This document shows, one piece after another, positions 46,964 to 55,752 of a DNA stretch of 64,000 nucleotides (positions are counted from its first letter, which is position 1; each line of letters starts with the position of its first letter). Location: contig NZ_NMQR01000006.1 of the NCBI RefSeq assembly GCF_003545805.1, positions 1-64,000 on the forward strand, written 5' to 3'. The notes below the pieces were generated by a model, which saw nothing but the letters and a program-made list of their open reading frames with translations, had not been told where the DNA came from and made no database searches. The position numbers were made by a program, and so were the translations under genes. Source of the DNA: Photorhabdus sp. CRCIA-P01. GTDB taxonomy: Bacteria > Pseudomonadota > Gammaproteobacteria > Enterobacterales > Enterobacteriaceae.

Positions 46964-48205
46964 ATGGATCACTGTCATATCTCTGGGTTGATCTCTTTGC
47001 AGCAGGCGTTGGAAAAACTTCTGACGCAAGTTACACCTCTGACTGACACAGAAACCGTCAGCCTCCCGCAAACATCAGGACGCATCACGGCAACAAATAT
47101 TATTTCTCCTATCAATGTGCCCCCTTTTGCTAACTCAGCAATGGATGGCTATGCCGTGCGCCATGCCGATTTAAACAGCAATAAACCCCTGCCTCTGGCA
47201 GGAAAAGCGCTGGCAGGCGCACCTTTTCAAGGAAAATGGCCGGTTGCAACCTGTATCCGCATTATGACTGGCGCGCCTATTCCCACAGGTGCCGATACGG
47301 TTATTATGCAGGAGCACGCAGAAACTACTGATGATGGCGTCGTTTTCACTCAACCAATCAAACAGGGTCAAAATATCCGTCTGGCTGGCGAAGATATGAC
47401 TAAAGGCGCAGTGGTATTGTCGGCAGGCAGCAAATTATCCACCGCTCAATTACCCCTGATTGCGTCTTTAGGCATCGCCGAAGTTGAAATGGTTCGCAAA
47501 TTAAAAGTCGCTATTTTTTCGACGGGTGATGAGCTACAAGCTATCGGTCACCCACTCAAGGAAGGGCAAATTTATGATACCAACCGTTTTGCTATTCGCC
47601 TGATGCTGGAAAAACTGGATTGCGACGTTATTGATTTAGGGGTTATTGCAGACAATCCCCAAGCTTTACGTCATGTTTTCGCACAAGCAGATCAACAAGC
47701 TGATTTAGTTATCAGCAGTGGTGGTGTTTCTGTGGGTGAAGCGGATTACACCAAGCAGATTCTGGATGAATTAGGAGAAATCAGTTTCTGGAAACTAGCC
47801 ATTAAACCGGGTAAACCTTTCGCTTTTGGCAAACTAAAAAACGCCTGGTTCTGTGGTCTGCCTGGTAATCCAGTTTCAGCCGTCCTGACTTTCTATCAAT
47901 TAGTTCAACCTTTAATCGCTCGCCTGTCCGGCTTTACGGCATGGCAACCTCCTATGCGTATACGCGTCAAGGTCACCACGCCATTGAAAAAGACACCGGG
48001 AAGAATGGATTTTCAACGGGGTATTGTTTCGGCGAATAAACAAGGTGAACTGGAAGTCCGTACGACAGGGCATCAAGGCTCTCATATATTTAGTTCATTC
48101 AGTCAAGGAAACTGCTTCATTGTTCTGGAACGTGAACGTGGGCGGGTAGACGTTGGTGAAAATGTTGAAATCGAATTGTTCAATCACTTACTGAAAAATG
48201 AATAA
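46964..48205 (+). CDS. moeA: Molybdopterin molybdenumtransferase MoeA
   Basis: Inserts molybdate into adenylated molybdopterin to complete the molybdenum cofactor. The product is 413 residues. It shows [19 protein letters not shown] near 45-63, [20 protein letters not shown] near 101-120 and [15 protein letters not shown] near 138. [19 protein letters not shown] lies near 185-208, the MoCF motif [17 protein letters not shown] near 247 and [11 protein letters not shown] near 285. The start follows GGGAG. Its stop codon overlaps the moeB start (TAATG), so the two are co-translated, as in E. coli. Confidence 0.95.
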   Translation: MDHCHISGLISLQQALEKLLTQVTPLTDTETVSLPQTSGRITATNIISPINVPPFANSAMDGYAVRHADLNSNKPLPLAGKALAGAPFQGKWPVATCIRIMTGAPIPTGADTVIMQEHAETTDDGVVFTQPIKQGQNIRLAGEDMTKGAVVLSAGSKLSTAQLPLIASLGIAEVEMVRKLKVAIFSTGDELQAIGHPLKEGQIYDTNRFAIRLMLEKLDCDVIDLGVIADNPQALRHVFAQADQQADLVISSGGVSVGEADYTKQILDELGEISFWKLAIKPGKPFAFGKLKNAWFCGLPGNPVSAVLTFYQLVQPLIARLSGFTAWQPPMRIRVKVTTPLKKTPGRMDFQRGIVSANKQGELEVRTTGHQGSHIFSSFSQGNCFIVLERERGRVDVGENVEIELFNHLLKNE

Positions 48206-48957
48206 TGGCCATTGAACTAACAGACGCAGAAACCCTACGCTATAACCGTCAGATTGTTCTACGTGGATTTGATTTTGACGGTCAGGAAAAATTGAAATCT
48301 TCGGCGATCCTGATAGTCGGTGCGGGTGGTTTAGGTTGCGCGGCATCCCAATATCTGACCGCAGCAGGGGTGGGAACAATAGCACTACTGGATTTTGATA
48401 CCGTTTCTCTCTCGAACCTACAACGGCAGATCCTGCATCGAGATGAACGTATCGGCATGGCTAAGGTGCATTCAGCCCAATTGACGCTCCGGGCAATAAA
48501 CCCACATGTCACGATTAAAACCGTTAATGGATTACTGGAAGATCAGGCGCTAGATGAACTTATCAGCCAGAATGATGTTGTCTTGGATTGCACGGATAAT
48601 GTGGCAATCCGCGAACAACTGAACCGCTCGTGTCTGGTAAGGAAAACGCCTCTGGTTTCCGGCGCAGCTATTCGCATGGAAGGACAACTCACTACATTTA
48701 CTTATCAGCCAGATGCCCCCTGCTACCGTTGCCTGAGCAGACTGTTTGGCGAAAACAATCCGACATGCGTAGAAACGGGAGTCATGGCGCCATTGGTCGG
48801 TACCATCGGTACATTACAAGCAATGGAAACCATCAAACTCCTTACTGGATACGGCAAAGTCAGCAGCGGGAAGGTTTTACTGTTTGATGCAATGACGATG
48901 CAATTTCGTGACATTAAATTACTTAAAGATCCCAATTGCGAAGTGTGCAACAGTTAA
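48205..48957 (+). CDS. moeB: Molybdopterin-synthase adenylyltransferase MoeB
   Basis: E1-like enzyme that adenylates the C terminus of MoaD so it can be charged with sulfur for molybdopterin synthesis. The product is 250 residues. RYNRQIVLRGFDFDGQEKL near 12-30, the nucleotide motif ILIVGAGGLGCAASQYLTAAGVG near 36-58 and DFDTVSLSNLQRQILH near 62-77 are all typical. LDCTDNVAIREQLN follows, as do zinc cysteines in CYRCLSRLF and near the C terminus in CEVC. It overlaps moeA by one base and ends the pair. Confidence 0.95.
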   Translation: MAIELTDAETLRYNRQIVLRGFDFDGQEKLKSSAILIVGAGGLGCAASQYLTAAGVGTIALLDFDTVSLSNLQRQILHRDERIGMAKVHSAQLTLRAINPHVTIKTVNGLLEDQALDELISQNDVVLDCTDNVAIREQLNRSCLVRKTPLVSGAAIRMEGQLTTFTYQPDAPCYRCLSRLFGENNPTCVETGVMAPLVGTIGTLQAMETIKLLTGYGKVSSGKVLLFDAMTMQFRDIKLLKDPNCEVCNS

Positions 48958-49039
48958 TCTATCTACCGATAGAAATAACAATCAATAGAAATAACGCGCC
49001 CCGGTTATCTCAACCAGGGCGATTTATGCCACAAGACTA

Positions 49040-50635
49040 TTACTCAATAATTCCCTGACTTCTTAGATACTCATCATAAGTACCTTTAAAATCAATGACC
49101 TTATCAGATTTAATTTCCATAACTCGGCTTGCCAATGAGCTAACAAATTCCCGATCATGAGAAACAAATATCAAAGTACCTTTATACAACTCAAGCGCAA
49201 GGTTCAGGGATTCAATGGATTCCATATCCAAGTGGTTTGTTGGTTCATCCATTATCAGAATATTTGGCTGTTGCATCATCAATTTACCAAATAGCATCCG
49301 CCCTTTTTCGCCACCCGATAATACTTTGACTTTTTTCTTAATATCATCTTGGCTGAACAACAAACGGCCTAATACGCTACGAATAGCTTGTTCATCATCC
49401 CCTTCTCTCTTCCATTGACTCATCCAGTCAAAAACTGTCAGATCGCAGTCAAAATCATTGGCATGATCCTGAGCATAGTAACCAATGCTACTATTTTCAG
49501 ACCATTTAACTGTGCCACTATTTGGCTCTGTTTCACCAACGAGCGTTTTTAAGAAAGTTGTTTTACCAATACCGTTAGCACCAATAACAGCGAGTTTCTC
49601 ACCAACTTCCAGCAAGAGATTAAGATTTTTAAACAGAGGGCCATTGTCATAGCCTTTAGTCAAACCTTCCAGTTCCAGAGCATTACGGAATAATTTCTTA
49701 TCCTGCTCAAAACGGATATAAGGATTCTGACGACTGGATGCTTTAACTTCTTCCAACTGGATTTTATCAATCTGACGAGCACGGGAAGTCGCCTGTTTTG
49801 ATTTGGAAGCATTAGCGCTGAAACGGCTGACAAAAGACTGCAATTCCGCAATCTGTGCTTTCTTTTTCGCATTATCAGCCACTAGACGCTCACGGGCCTG
49901 AGTAGCGGCAACCATATATTCATCATAATTACCGGGGAACAGACGCAGCTCACCGTAATCAAGATCAGCCATATGAGTACAAACTGTATTCAGGAAGTGA
50001 CGATCATGGGAAATAATGATCATGGTGCTATTCCGTTCATTCAGTATTTGCTCTAACCAACGAATCGTATCAATATCCAGGTTATTCGTCGGTTCATCCA
50101 ATAACAGAACATCAGGATTAGAAAACAGCGCTTGAGCCAGCAATACACGCAATTTCCAGCCGGGCGCCACTTCGCTCATCAAACCGTAATGCCGTTCTAC
50201 TGGAATACCAACCCCCAGCAACAGCTCTCCGGCACGCGCTTCGGCGCTATAACCATCCATCTCGCCATAAGCCACCTCAAGATCGGCAACACGATAGCCG
50301 TCCTCTTCACTCATTTCTGCCATTGCATAGATGCGGTCACGTTCCTGCTTTACCTGCCACAGTTCCGTGTGCCCCATAATCACGGTATCCAACACCGTGA
50401 ACTCTTCAAAAGCAAACTGATCCTGACGCAGTTTACCAATACGCTCATTGGGATCGGTGCTGACATTGCCGGCAGTAGGCGTCAGATCACCTCCCAGGAT
50501 TTTCATAAAAGTGGATTTACCAGAACCATTAGCGCCAATCAGACCATAACGGTTACCGTTGCCAAACTTGACAGAAATGTTTTCAAACAGGGGTTTACTG
50601 CCAAATTGCATGGTGATGTTGTTTGTACTTAACAC
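49040..50635 (-). CDS. ybiT: ABC-F ATPase YbiT
   Basis: Soluble ABC-F protein with two ATP-binding domains and no membrane part; the family acts on ribosomes. The product is 531 residues from GTG 50635, which gives the expected [20 protein letters not shown] start; the frame runs 63 codons further up without support. Domain 1 has [16 protein letters not shown] near 36 and [18 protein letters not shown] near 180. A charged ABC-F linker follows ([19 protein letters not shown]). Domain 2 has [14 protein letters not shown], the signature [12 protein letters not shown] and [16 protein letters not shown]. The length and sequence match E. coli YbiT (530). Confidence 0.94.
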   Translation of the reverse strand: MLSTNNITMQFGSKPLFENISVKFGNGNRYGLIGANGSGKSTFMKILGGDLTPTAGNVSTDPNERIGKLRQDQFAFEEFTVLDTVIMGHTELWQVKQERDRIYAMAEMSEEDGYRVADLEVAYGEMDGYSAEARAGELLLGVGIPVERHYGLMSEVAPGWKLRVLLAQALFSNPDVLLLDEPTNNLDIDTIRWLEQILNERNSTMIIISHDRHFLNTVCTHMADLDYGELRLFPGNYDEYMVAATQARERLVADNAKKKAQIAELQSFVSRFSANASKSKQATSRARQIDKIQLEEVKASSRQNPYIRFEQDKKLFRNALELEGLTKGYDNGPLFKNLNLLLEVGEKLAVIGANGIGKTTFLKTLVGETEPNSGTVKWSENSSIGYYAQDHANDFDCDLTVFDWMSQWKREGDDEQAIRSVLGRLLFSQDDIKKKVKVLSGGEKGRMLFGKLMMQQPNILIMDEPTNHLDMESIESLNLALELYKGTLIFVSHDREFVSSLASRVMEIKSDKVIDFKGTYDEYLRSQGIIE

Positions 50636-50870
50636 TGCATTCGCTCTTACATTGAGAAACAAAAGGGAAATCGGAAAAATCGATAGCGGCGTATTATGCC
50701 ACAATAGAACGAGAGTATCGCCTATAGTTGTATCTGTTTCTTCGACAAAAGGCTGGAATATGATAGGTAAATAGTTTGAAATGATTGAAAAATATATATG
50801 AAAAAATTTAATGTATGAGTACAACAGGCATAATAGGGTTCAAAATTTTCATGTGTGATCGCAAGGTTAG

Positions 50871-51119
50871 TTATTTGTAATACCCCGTCATCATCGACAT
50901 ATAATCCACTGTAATAAAAGCAACCTGATTATCAGAATTCAAAATCGAGTTCATTTCTTCACGGTGATTTTCTTCCGATGCCGTGAGCCATAATGTATTC
51001 CGCAAATACAACCATTCATTAAAATTCCGGTTGCTACCCTCCACAATCCGATAGAGATTATTTTCTAACTGAATAGACGATGATTGCTGATATTTATTAT
51101 CCATTTTTGATTCAGACAT
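50871..51119 (-). CDS. Small uncharacterised protein (82 residues)
   Basis: Soluble, acidic 82-residue product starting MSESKMDNKYQQSSSIQLE, with LYRIVEGSNRNFNEWLYLRN in the middle and ending SMMTGYYK. The start follows TAGGAAAA, which supports translation. I do not recognise the family. It sits 40 bases downstream of another small minus-strand frame (51160-51360), so the two may be an operon. Compact, charged and without export signal; an accessory or regulatory protein is possible. Confidence 0.55.
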   Translation of the reverse strand: MSESKMDNKYQQSSSIQLENNLYRIVEGSNRNFNEWLYLRNTLWLTASEENHREEMNSILNSDNQVAFITVDYMSMMTGYYK

Positions 51120-51159
51120 TTTTTCCTATTTAATTTATATCGTACTGCAAATTCATTCG

Positions 51160-51360
51160 CTAAAACAGACTTAAAACCTCAAGAGCACCCCTGCCCCCCA
51201 AGGTTGTCATCCGATAAACGGGTCTGGATTCCCAAATCCTCGAAGAAACTGCGGGTACATGCAATAGCCTGATCAATTCGCTGTTCTTCATTTCCACCGG
51301 TAATACCCCAACACGCTCACCATACTGCAACAATTTAGGGATTAATGATATTACGTTCAC
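51160..51360 (-). CDS. Small uncharacterised protein (66 residues)
   Basis: Product of 66 residues beginning MNVISLIPKLLQYGERVGVL and ending RGALEVLSLF. It starts at GTG behind AAGGAAATT. A proline/arginine-rich middle (HVPAVSSRIWESRPVYR) has no recognisable motif. It could be the truncated remnant of a longer protein or a short DNA-binding protein. The adjacent 82-residue gene is in the same orientation, and together they form the only content of this stretch. Confidence 0.45.
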   Translation of the reverse strand: MNVISLIPKLLQYGERVGVLPVEMKNSELIRLLHVPAVSSRIWESRPVYRMTTLGGRGALEVLSLF

Positions 51361-51957
51361 AACAATTTCCTTTTTACCATTTTTTCATCAAAGATGTAAT
51401 AGTCCCTATAGTGAATATAATCTTATCTCATTATCCAAATATGTGTTAATCAATAAATTAGTAAACTTCTTAACAAGAATAAAGACTCATTCAATATTAC
51501 AATCCATTAACATCTCATCAATATAATGATGAATTAATGTTCAAATAATAAAGCTATTATTAATTCATCATAGACTTGGCGGCCTATTTTTATTTGACAT
51601 TATAGTTGTTTTATATATTAGTTATTAAAAACATAGACATATTTTATCATCTACATCTACGTTTTTAGGTACAAAAATATAATTAACCGGTTGTTATTTT
51701 ATAATAAAACACAAAGAGTAAAAAAATTGACTTTTATCTGAGAGAACAGGTATCTTAAAAAACATCAAGACAAAATAAAACTTTTTATCTACACCATTTA
51801 ATAGATAGTTTGTTTTTAACTTTAATCTTTTAAAAGGATAAAAATTATTAAAGACGATAATAAAGTGGTGATAGCGATAAGTAAAAATACTGAGATATAA
51901 AAATTGAATTTCAGGAAATATAAAGAAACGGAATTCTAATAAGAAGTAAAAATTAGC
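51361..51957. other. AT-rich gap before ERIC repeat 7
   Basis: About 600 very AT-rich bases. A frame at 51694-52113 on the minus strand is the translation of the ERIC element plus AT-rich flank, not a gene. Confidence 0.6.
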
Positions 51958-52084
51958 TATACCTAATAGATTTCGAGTTGCAGCGAGGCGGCAAGTGAAC
52001 GAATCCCCAGGAGCATAGATAACGATGTGACTGGGGTGAGTGAAAGCAGCCAACAAAACAGCAGCTTGAAAGATGAAGGGTATA
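51958..52084. repeat. ERIC repeat 7
   Basis: Full-length copy in the TATACCTAATAG orientation, 120 bases upstream of the next gene. The core changes CATAGATAACGATGTGACTG keep the palindrome only partly. Confidence 0.9.
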
Positions 52085-52204
52085 TCAAATATAGCTAAAA
52101 AGGTTGGTTCCACCCCAAGTTATTTTATATAACCATAACAGGTTGAATTAGAATCTTGGAATTTATTAATTATATTTTTAACATCAATTACAAGAGGTAA
52201 TATC

Positions 52205-52615
52205 ATGTCAGAGATCGAAGCAATTTCTTTAAAAGCACCAATCAGCGTTATTGCAAAAGTAACTAACAAATCAGAATATAAACTTAAACTTATTCAGGAT
52301 TCTATCCGTCTGGATCAAGGTGAATGGACTACTCTTCCTCCTCAAGTCATTAACAGAAGCAATGATAGCACGCCTGGAAAAGCGATTTGGAGAAGTGATT
52401 CAAACAGCCTGTTAGGTGGTGTTGCAGGACGCTGTACCTATGTATTTGTAGATAGCAAAGGCGAAATCTATAGCATTTATATTACATGGAACAATCCTCT
52501 CATTGGCAGCAGCAGCTACTCAATCTCAACCGATTATTTAGGTGATGATTTACATTTATCCTATACAGCAGATGGCGGTAATAATCCAGTAGTAGATTAT
52601 ATGATTGTAAGCTAA
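52205..52615 (+). CDS. Small beta-sandwich protein, possibly cytolysin-like
   Basis: A 136-residue protein with no signal peptide. Its pattern recalls small single-domain beta-sandwich toxins of the aegerolysin type: VTNKSEYKLKLIQDSIRLDQGEW near 19-41, then a loop, WRSDSNSLLGGVAGRCTYVF near 62-81, ITWNNPLIGSSSYSI near 93-107 and a final LSYTADGGNNPVVDYMIV. The GxW...PP and W.NP..GSS features are suggestive, not proof; the aegerolysin Cys/Gly pattern is not fully met. The start follows AGAGGTAA, and a CCATTCCTGT/ACAGGAATGG hairpin follows. It lies among accessory genes with an ERIC copy upstream. If not a cytolysin it is an unknown lineage-specific protein. Confidence 0.5.
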   Translation: MSEIEAISLKAPISVIAKVTNKSEYKLKLIQDSIRLDQGEWTTLPPQVINRSNDSTPGKAIWRSDSNSLLGGVAGRCTYVFVDSKGEIYSIYITWNNPLIGSSSYSISTDYLGDDLHLSYTADGGNNPVVDYMIVS

Positions 52616-52638
52616 TACTTAATCACTAGTATTAACCA

Positions 52639-52687
52639 CCATTCCTGTGAGAAGATATTTTAATTAATATCTATACAACAGGAATGG
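52639..52687 (+). terminator. Terminator after the beta-sandwich gene
   Basis: Perfect 10-bp stem CCATTCCTGT / ACAGGAATGG with a long loop containing a second small stem, followed by TTTATTTATT. Confidence 0.7.
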
Positions 52688-52744
52688 TTTATTTATTCAG
52701 AGAGATAATCTCTTTCCCATCTTAATCAATTATGAATTCTTACT

Positions 52745-53308
52745 TTAATATGTTTTTATAGATGGAGAGCGATAAGTATTAAAACGATCGAGTAAGATAG
52801 CAGGATCTTGTTCAATTATTGCCATATGACGATATTTTTCATGCAAGAATTGTTCATCAGCCATTTTATTAATCATAGCAATTAGCGGATCATAAAAGTT
52901 ATTAATATTAAGAATACCGCAAGGTTTCGTATGTAACCCAATCTGACTCCAGGTAAATACCTCGCTAAACTCTTCCAACGTACCAAAGCCACCAGGTAAA
53001 GCAACAAAACCATCAGCTAATTCAATCATTTTGTTTTTACGCTGATGCATCGTTTCAACAACGTATAATTCAGTCAGATTTTTATGTGATATTTCTCGCG
53101 CTTCCAATAATGTTGGAATGACACCAATCACTTTCCCGCCCTCTGCCAAAACCGTATTGGCAACAGTTCCCATAATACCCACGCTGGCGCCACCATAAAT
53201 GAGCGTAAGATTACGTTTAACCAACTCCTTTGCGAAGATAATGACATTTTCTTTATAGATTTCAGATATACCCAGACTTGAACCACAATAAACAGCAATA
53301 TTTTTCAT
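52745..53308 (-). CDS. LOG family protein (TIGR00730)
   Basis: Member of the lysine-decarboxylase-like family (LOG family; PF03641-type fold), 187 residues. Plant LOG proteins release free cytokinin bases from nucleotides, and some bacterial members have nucleotide-5'-monophosphate phosphoribohydrolase activity. Key motifs are YCGSSLG near 7-13, YGGASVGIMGTVANTVL near 38-54 and MHQRKNKMIE near 86-95. The PGGFGTLEEFSEVFTWSQIGLH signature lies near 104-125. It has its own promoter region and is divergent from rhtA. The natural substrate in enterics is not established. Confidence 0.88.
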   Translation of the reverse strand: MKNIAVYCGSSLGISEIYKENVIIFAKELVKRNLTLIYGGASVGIMGTVANTVLAEGGKVIGVIPTLLEAREISHKNLTELYVVETMHQRKNKMIELADGFVALPGGFGTLEEFSEVFTWSQIGLHTKPCGILNINNFYDPLIAMINKMADEQFLHEKYRHMAIIEQDPAILLDRFNTYRSPSIKTY

Positions 53309-53739
53309 TATCTCAGCTCCGGTTACTTTATCTTTACATGAAAAATAGGATTATACGTTAGTATCACAATCATACAACTCACTTATAAAACTGATACCAA
53401 GAAAAACAAAATAAGAATGGTTTTTTCATATTCAATATATTAGCATTAATCATAACTTATATTTAATTATTATGATATGAAATCAAGTATTAACCAAATT
53501 GTATTAAATACCCTCATCACTTATAATTCCCAAATTATCGACACATTAAAATACAATGTAAATTTATATCAGAATTATACTCCAATAATAAAATTTAATT
53601 TCACTATAACCATACAATATGGTCTAATAAATGAAAAATATTTCGCTAAAATTATATTCTCTAAACCTATTGAGTTATCTGCCTTTCACTGCGAAGATTA
53701 TCGGCCAGATCACGTGATTTTAATTGAGGTTTTGCCCGG

Positions 53740-54633
53740 ATGTCTTCTTCCAAGCTCCAAAAGAGTACCTTTCCATTAATACCTGTAATACTGTTACTGC
53801 TTGCCATGACATCAATTCAGGGCGGTGCTTCTCTTGCCAAAACGCTGTTTCCAGTCATCGGTGCACCGGGTGTTACCGCACTGCGCCTAGGTCTTGGAAC
53901 TATCATTCTATTTATTATTTTTAAACCCTGGCGTCTGCGTTTTAGCCGAAAATCCATCATGCCACTGCTTACATATGGTATTGCTCTTGGCGCGATGAAT
54001 TATACATTCTATATGGCACTGACAACTATTCCTCTAGGTATTGCCGTGGCTCTTGAATTCACCGGCCCACTGGCTGTAGCGATGTTCTCATCACGCCGAC
54101 CAATAGATTTTCTTTGGGTGGCATTGGTTATCGCCGGCTTAGCTTTCCTACTACCCATTGGCAATAATAATATTGATAGTTTAGATCCGATAGGGATTAT
54201 TTATGCACTCAGCGCGGGTGTTTGCTGGGCACTGTATATTATTTTCGGCCAACGCGCCGGGGCAGGTCATGGAGCAGCAACTGTGTCTATTGGTTCATTG
54301 ATCGCTGCTATGATATTTTTCCCTGTCGGTTTGATACAAACGGGGCCAGAACTATTATTTGATATGTCAATTCTCCCTCTGGCACTGGCAATTGCGATTC
54401 TGTCTACTGCATTCCCATACACACTGGAAATGATTGCTCTGACCCGTTTACCTGCACAAACATTTGGTACGATGATGAGCCTTGAACCCGCACTGGGCGC
54501 GCTATCTGGTATTGCGTTTCTGAATGAGCATTTAACGATAACGCAATGGCTGGCACTGTTCTGTATTATTTTTGCCTCCATCGGTTCTACGTCAACAATA
54601 AAAGGAAAACCTAAAATCACCGAAGTCGATTAA
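53740..54633 (+). CDS. rhtA: Threonine/homoserine exporter RhtA
   Basis: EamA-family inner-membrane exporter of threonine, homoserine and related amino acids, 297 residues with ten hydrophobic segments. SIQGGASLAKTLFPVIGAPGVTALRLGLG near 27-55, IPLGIAVALEFTGPLAVAMFSSRRPIDF near 98-125 and PYTLEMIALTRLPAQTFGTMMSLEPALGALSG near 228-258 closely match E. coli RhtA. The usual neighbour, dps, is only a remnant 300 bases downstream. A strong terminator follows rhtA. AT-rich sequence at 53309-53739 contains a 100-codon frame that I do not accept as a gene. Confidence 0.93.
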   Translation: MSSSKLQKSTFPLIPVILLLLAMTSIQGGASLAKTLFPVIGAPGVTALRLGLGTIILFIIFKPWRLRFSRKSIMPLLTYGIALGAMNYTFYMALTTIPLGIAVALEFTGPLAVAMFSSRRPIDFLWVALVIAGLAFLLPIGNNNIDSLDPIGIIYALSAGVCWALYIIFGQRAGAGHGAATVSIGSLIAAMIFFPVGLIQTGPELLFDMSILPLALAIAILSTAFPYTLEMIALTRLPAQTFGTMMSLEPALGALSGIAFLNEHLTITQWLALFCIIFASIGSTSTIKGKPKITEVD

Positions 54634-54661
54634 TCATTTTATTTAATCGAAATAAAATAGA

Positions 54662-54694
54662 AACCGGAGGAATAAAGTCATTCTCCGGTTTTTT
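54662..54694 (+). terminator. rhtA terminator
   Basis: AACCGGAG / CTCCGGTT stem with a 13-base loop, followed by TTTT, 28 bases after the stop. Confidence 0.88.
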
Positions 54695-54833
54695 ATAAAT
54701 AAGAAACTCATTCATGACCAAATTATTCACACAGACTCACCTGATAAATTATTATACTTTCCAATATTAATCTAAGAATTTCATGGTAAATATTTTACTA
54801 TAAAAATTAACTATTGATTTAATAGGAATAAGC

Positions 54834-54933
54834 TATACCTAATAGATTTCGAGTTGCAGCGCGGCGGCAAGTGAACGCATCCCCAGGAGCATAGACAACT
54901 ATGTGACTGGGGTGAGTGAAAGTAGCCAACAAA
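54834..54933. repeat. ERIC repeat 8, truncated, joined to a dps remnant
   Basis: Begins normally at TATACCTAATAG and keeps the core, then stops at GTAGCCAACAAA, losing its last 27 or so bases. Protein-coding dps sequence starts immediately after, so the join marks a deletion. Confidence 0.88.
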
Positions 54934-55111
54934 TATCCATGACATGCAAGACCATCTAAAAGAATTAGCCGACCGTTATGGTGTTGTCGCTAACGATATC
55001 CGCAAAACGCTGGATGAAGTTGAGGATGAAAACACCGCGGATATGTTAACTGCCGCCTCTCGTGATCTCGACAAATTCTTATGGTTTATTGAAGCAAGCG
55101 TTGAGCAGTAA
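54932..55111 (+). pseudogene. dps: Truncated dps (starvation-induced DNA-binding protein)
   Basis: Dps forms a 12-subunit ferritin-like shell that binds DNA and detoxifies iron and peroxide. Only the C-terminal 59 codons remain: [44 protein letters not shown] and [12 protein letters not shown], in frame to the TAA at 55111. E. coli Dps is 167 residues, so about 110 residues, including the ferroxidase site, are missing. The reading frame runs straight out of a truncated ERIC element, and an internal ATG at 54944 has no ribosome site. Position after rhtA matches E. coli rhtA-dps, so this is the resident copy. A GC-rich terminator follows. Confidence 0.88.
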
Positions 55112-55148
55112 AATATAAAGAGCCGTCACATTAAGAGCTCTAAGACTT

Positions 55149-55179
55149 ACAGGCCCCTGTTAACAACGGGGGCCTGTTT
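55149..55179 (+). terminator. Terminator after the dps remnant
   Basis: ACAGGCCCC / GGGGCCTGT with an 11-base loop and TT; it is the retained original dps terminator. Confidence 0.8.
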
Positions 55180-55328
55180 ACATTAGCCTTTCACCACCCA
55201 ATACCCGACACGGCAAAACATCATAAAATGCCCTCCGCACGGACAAATTTCGCCATATCCTTTAATAATCAGCACAAATTGTCTATAATCCACACTTATT
55301 TTCAGAAATAACTTGAGGAAATAAAAAA

Positions 55329-55550
55329 ATGGACAACGAAGTAAAAGACAGCAATGGCACCCTACTTAATGATGGCGATTCTGTACAGGTCATCAAAGAT
55401 CTAAAAGTAAAAGGCACATCAGCAACGTTAAAACGCGGCACTTTGATTAAAAATATCCGTCTTACCCATCGTGAAGATGAAATCGAATGTAACTCAGATA
55501 AAATCAGAGGGTTAGTATTGAAAACCTGTTTTCTGAAAAAAGTAGGATAA
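55329..55550 (+). CDS. PhnA-domain protein lacking the zinc-ribbon half (YjdM-like)
   Basis: The 73-residue product is the C-terminal domain of E. coli YjdM (PhnA): VKDSNGTLLNDGDSVQVIKDLKVKGTSATLKRGT near 5-38, KNIRLTHREDEIECNSDKI and KTCFLKKVG at the end. E. coli YjdM is about 111 residues and begins with a four-cysteine zinc ribbon that is absent here. The frame has its own start behind GAGGAAATA, so this is a naturally short form rather than a visible truncation. The name PhnA is historical and does not prove a role in phosphonate use. Single gene between the dps remnant and dinG. Confidence 0.82.
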   Translation: MDNEVKDSNGTLLNDGDSVQVIKDLKVKGTSATLKRGTLIKNIRLTHREDEIECNSDKIRGLVLKTCFLKKVG

Positions 55551-55752
55551 GCCGCCTTTTCTATCGATTTTATTTACCAAATTAGCCGCCCCCTATAAAG
55601 AGGGTGGCGCAAAAGGCCGGCATTTTTTGCTAAGAGTAAAAATAAACCCCGATTTTGAGTAGATTTATTCTTGGGCTCTGTCAATTATTACCTTCAGAGC
55701 CTAGTTATCATAAACCATGCAGAATTGGCCTTGCTTTCGCTAATTGTGAGTT

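Noticed and set aside
46804-47046. 80-codon frame before moeA
   Set aside because: Overlaps the moeA start in another frame and has no family resemblance.
51694-52113. 139-codon minus-strand frame
   Set aside because: About a third of it is a translated ERIC element and the rest is AT-rich, low-complexity sequence without a ribosome site.
53477-53779. 100-codon frame before rhtA
   Set aside because: AT-rich Ile/Asn/Tyr-heavy product with no domain, and it runs into the rhtA start; most likely chance.
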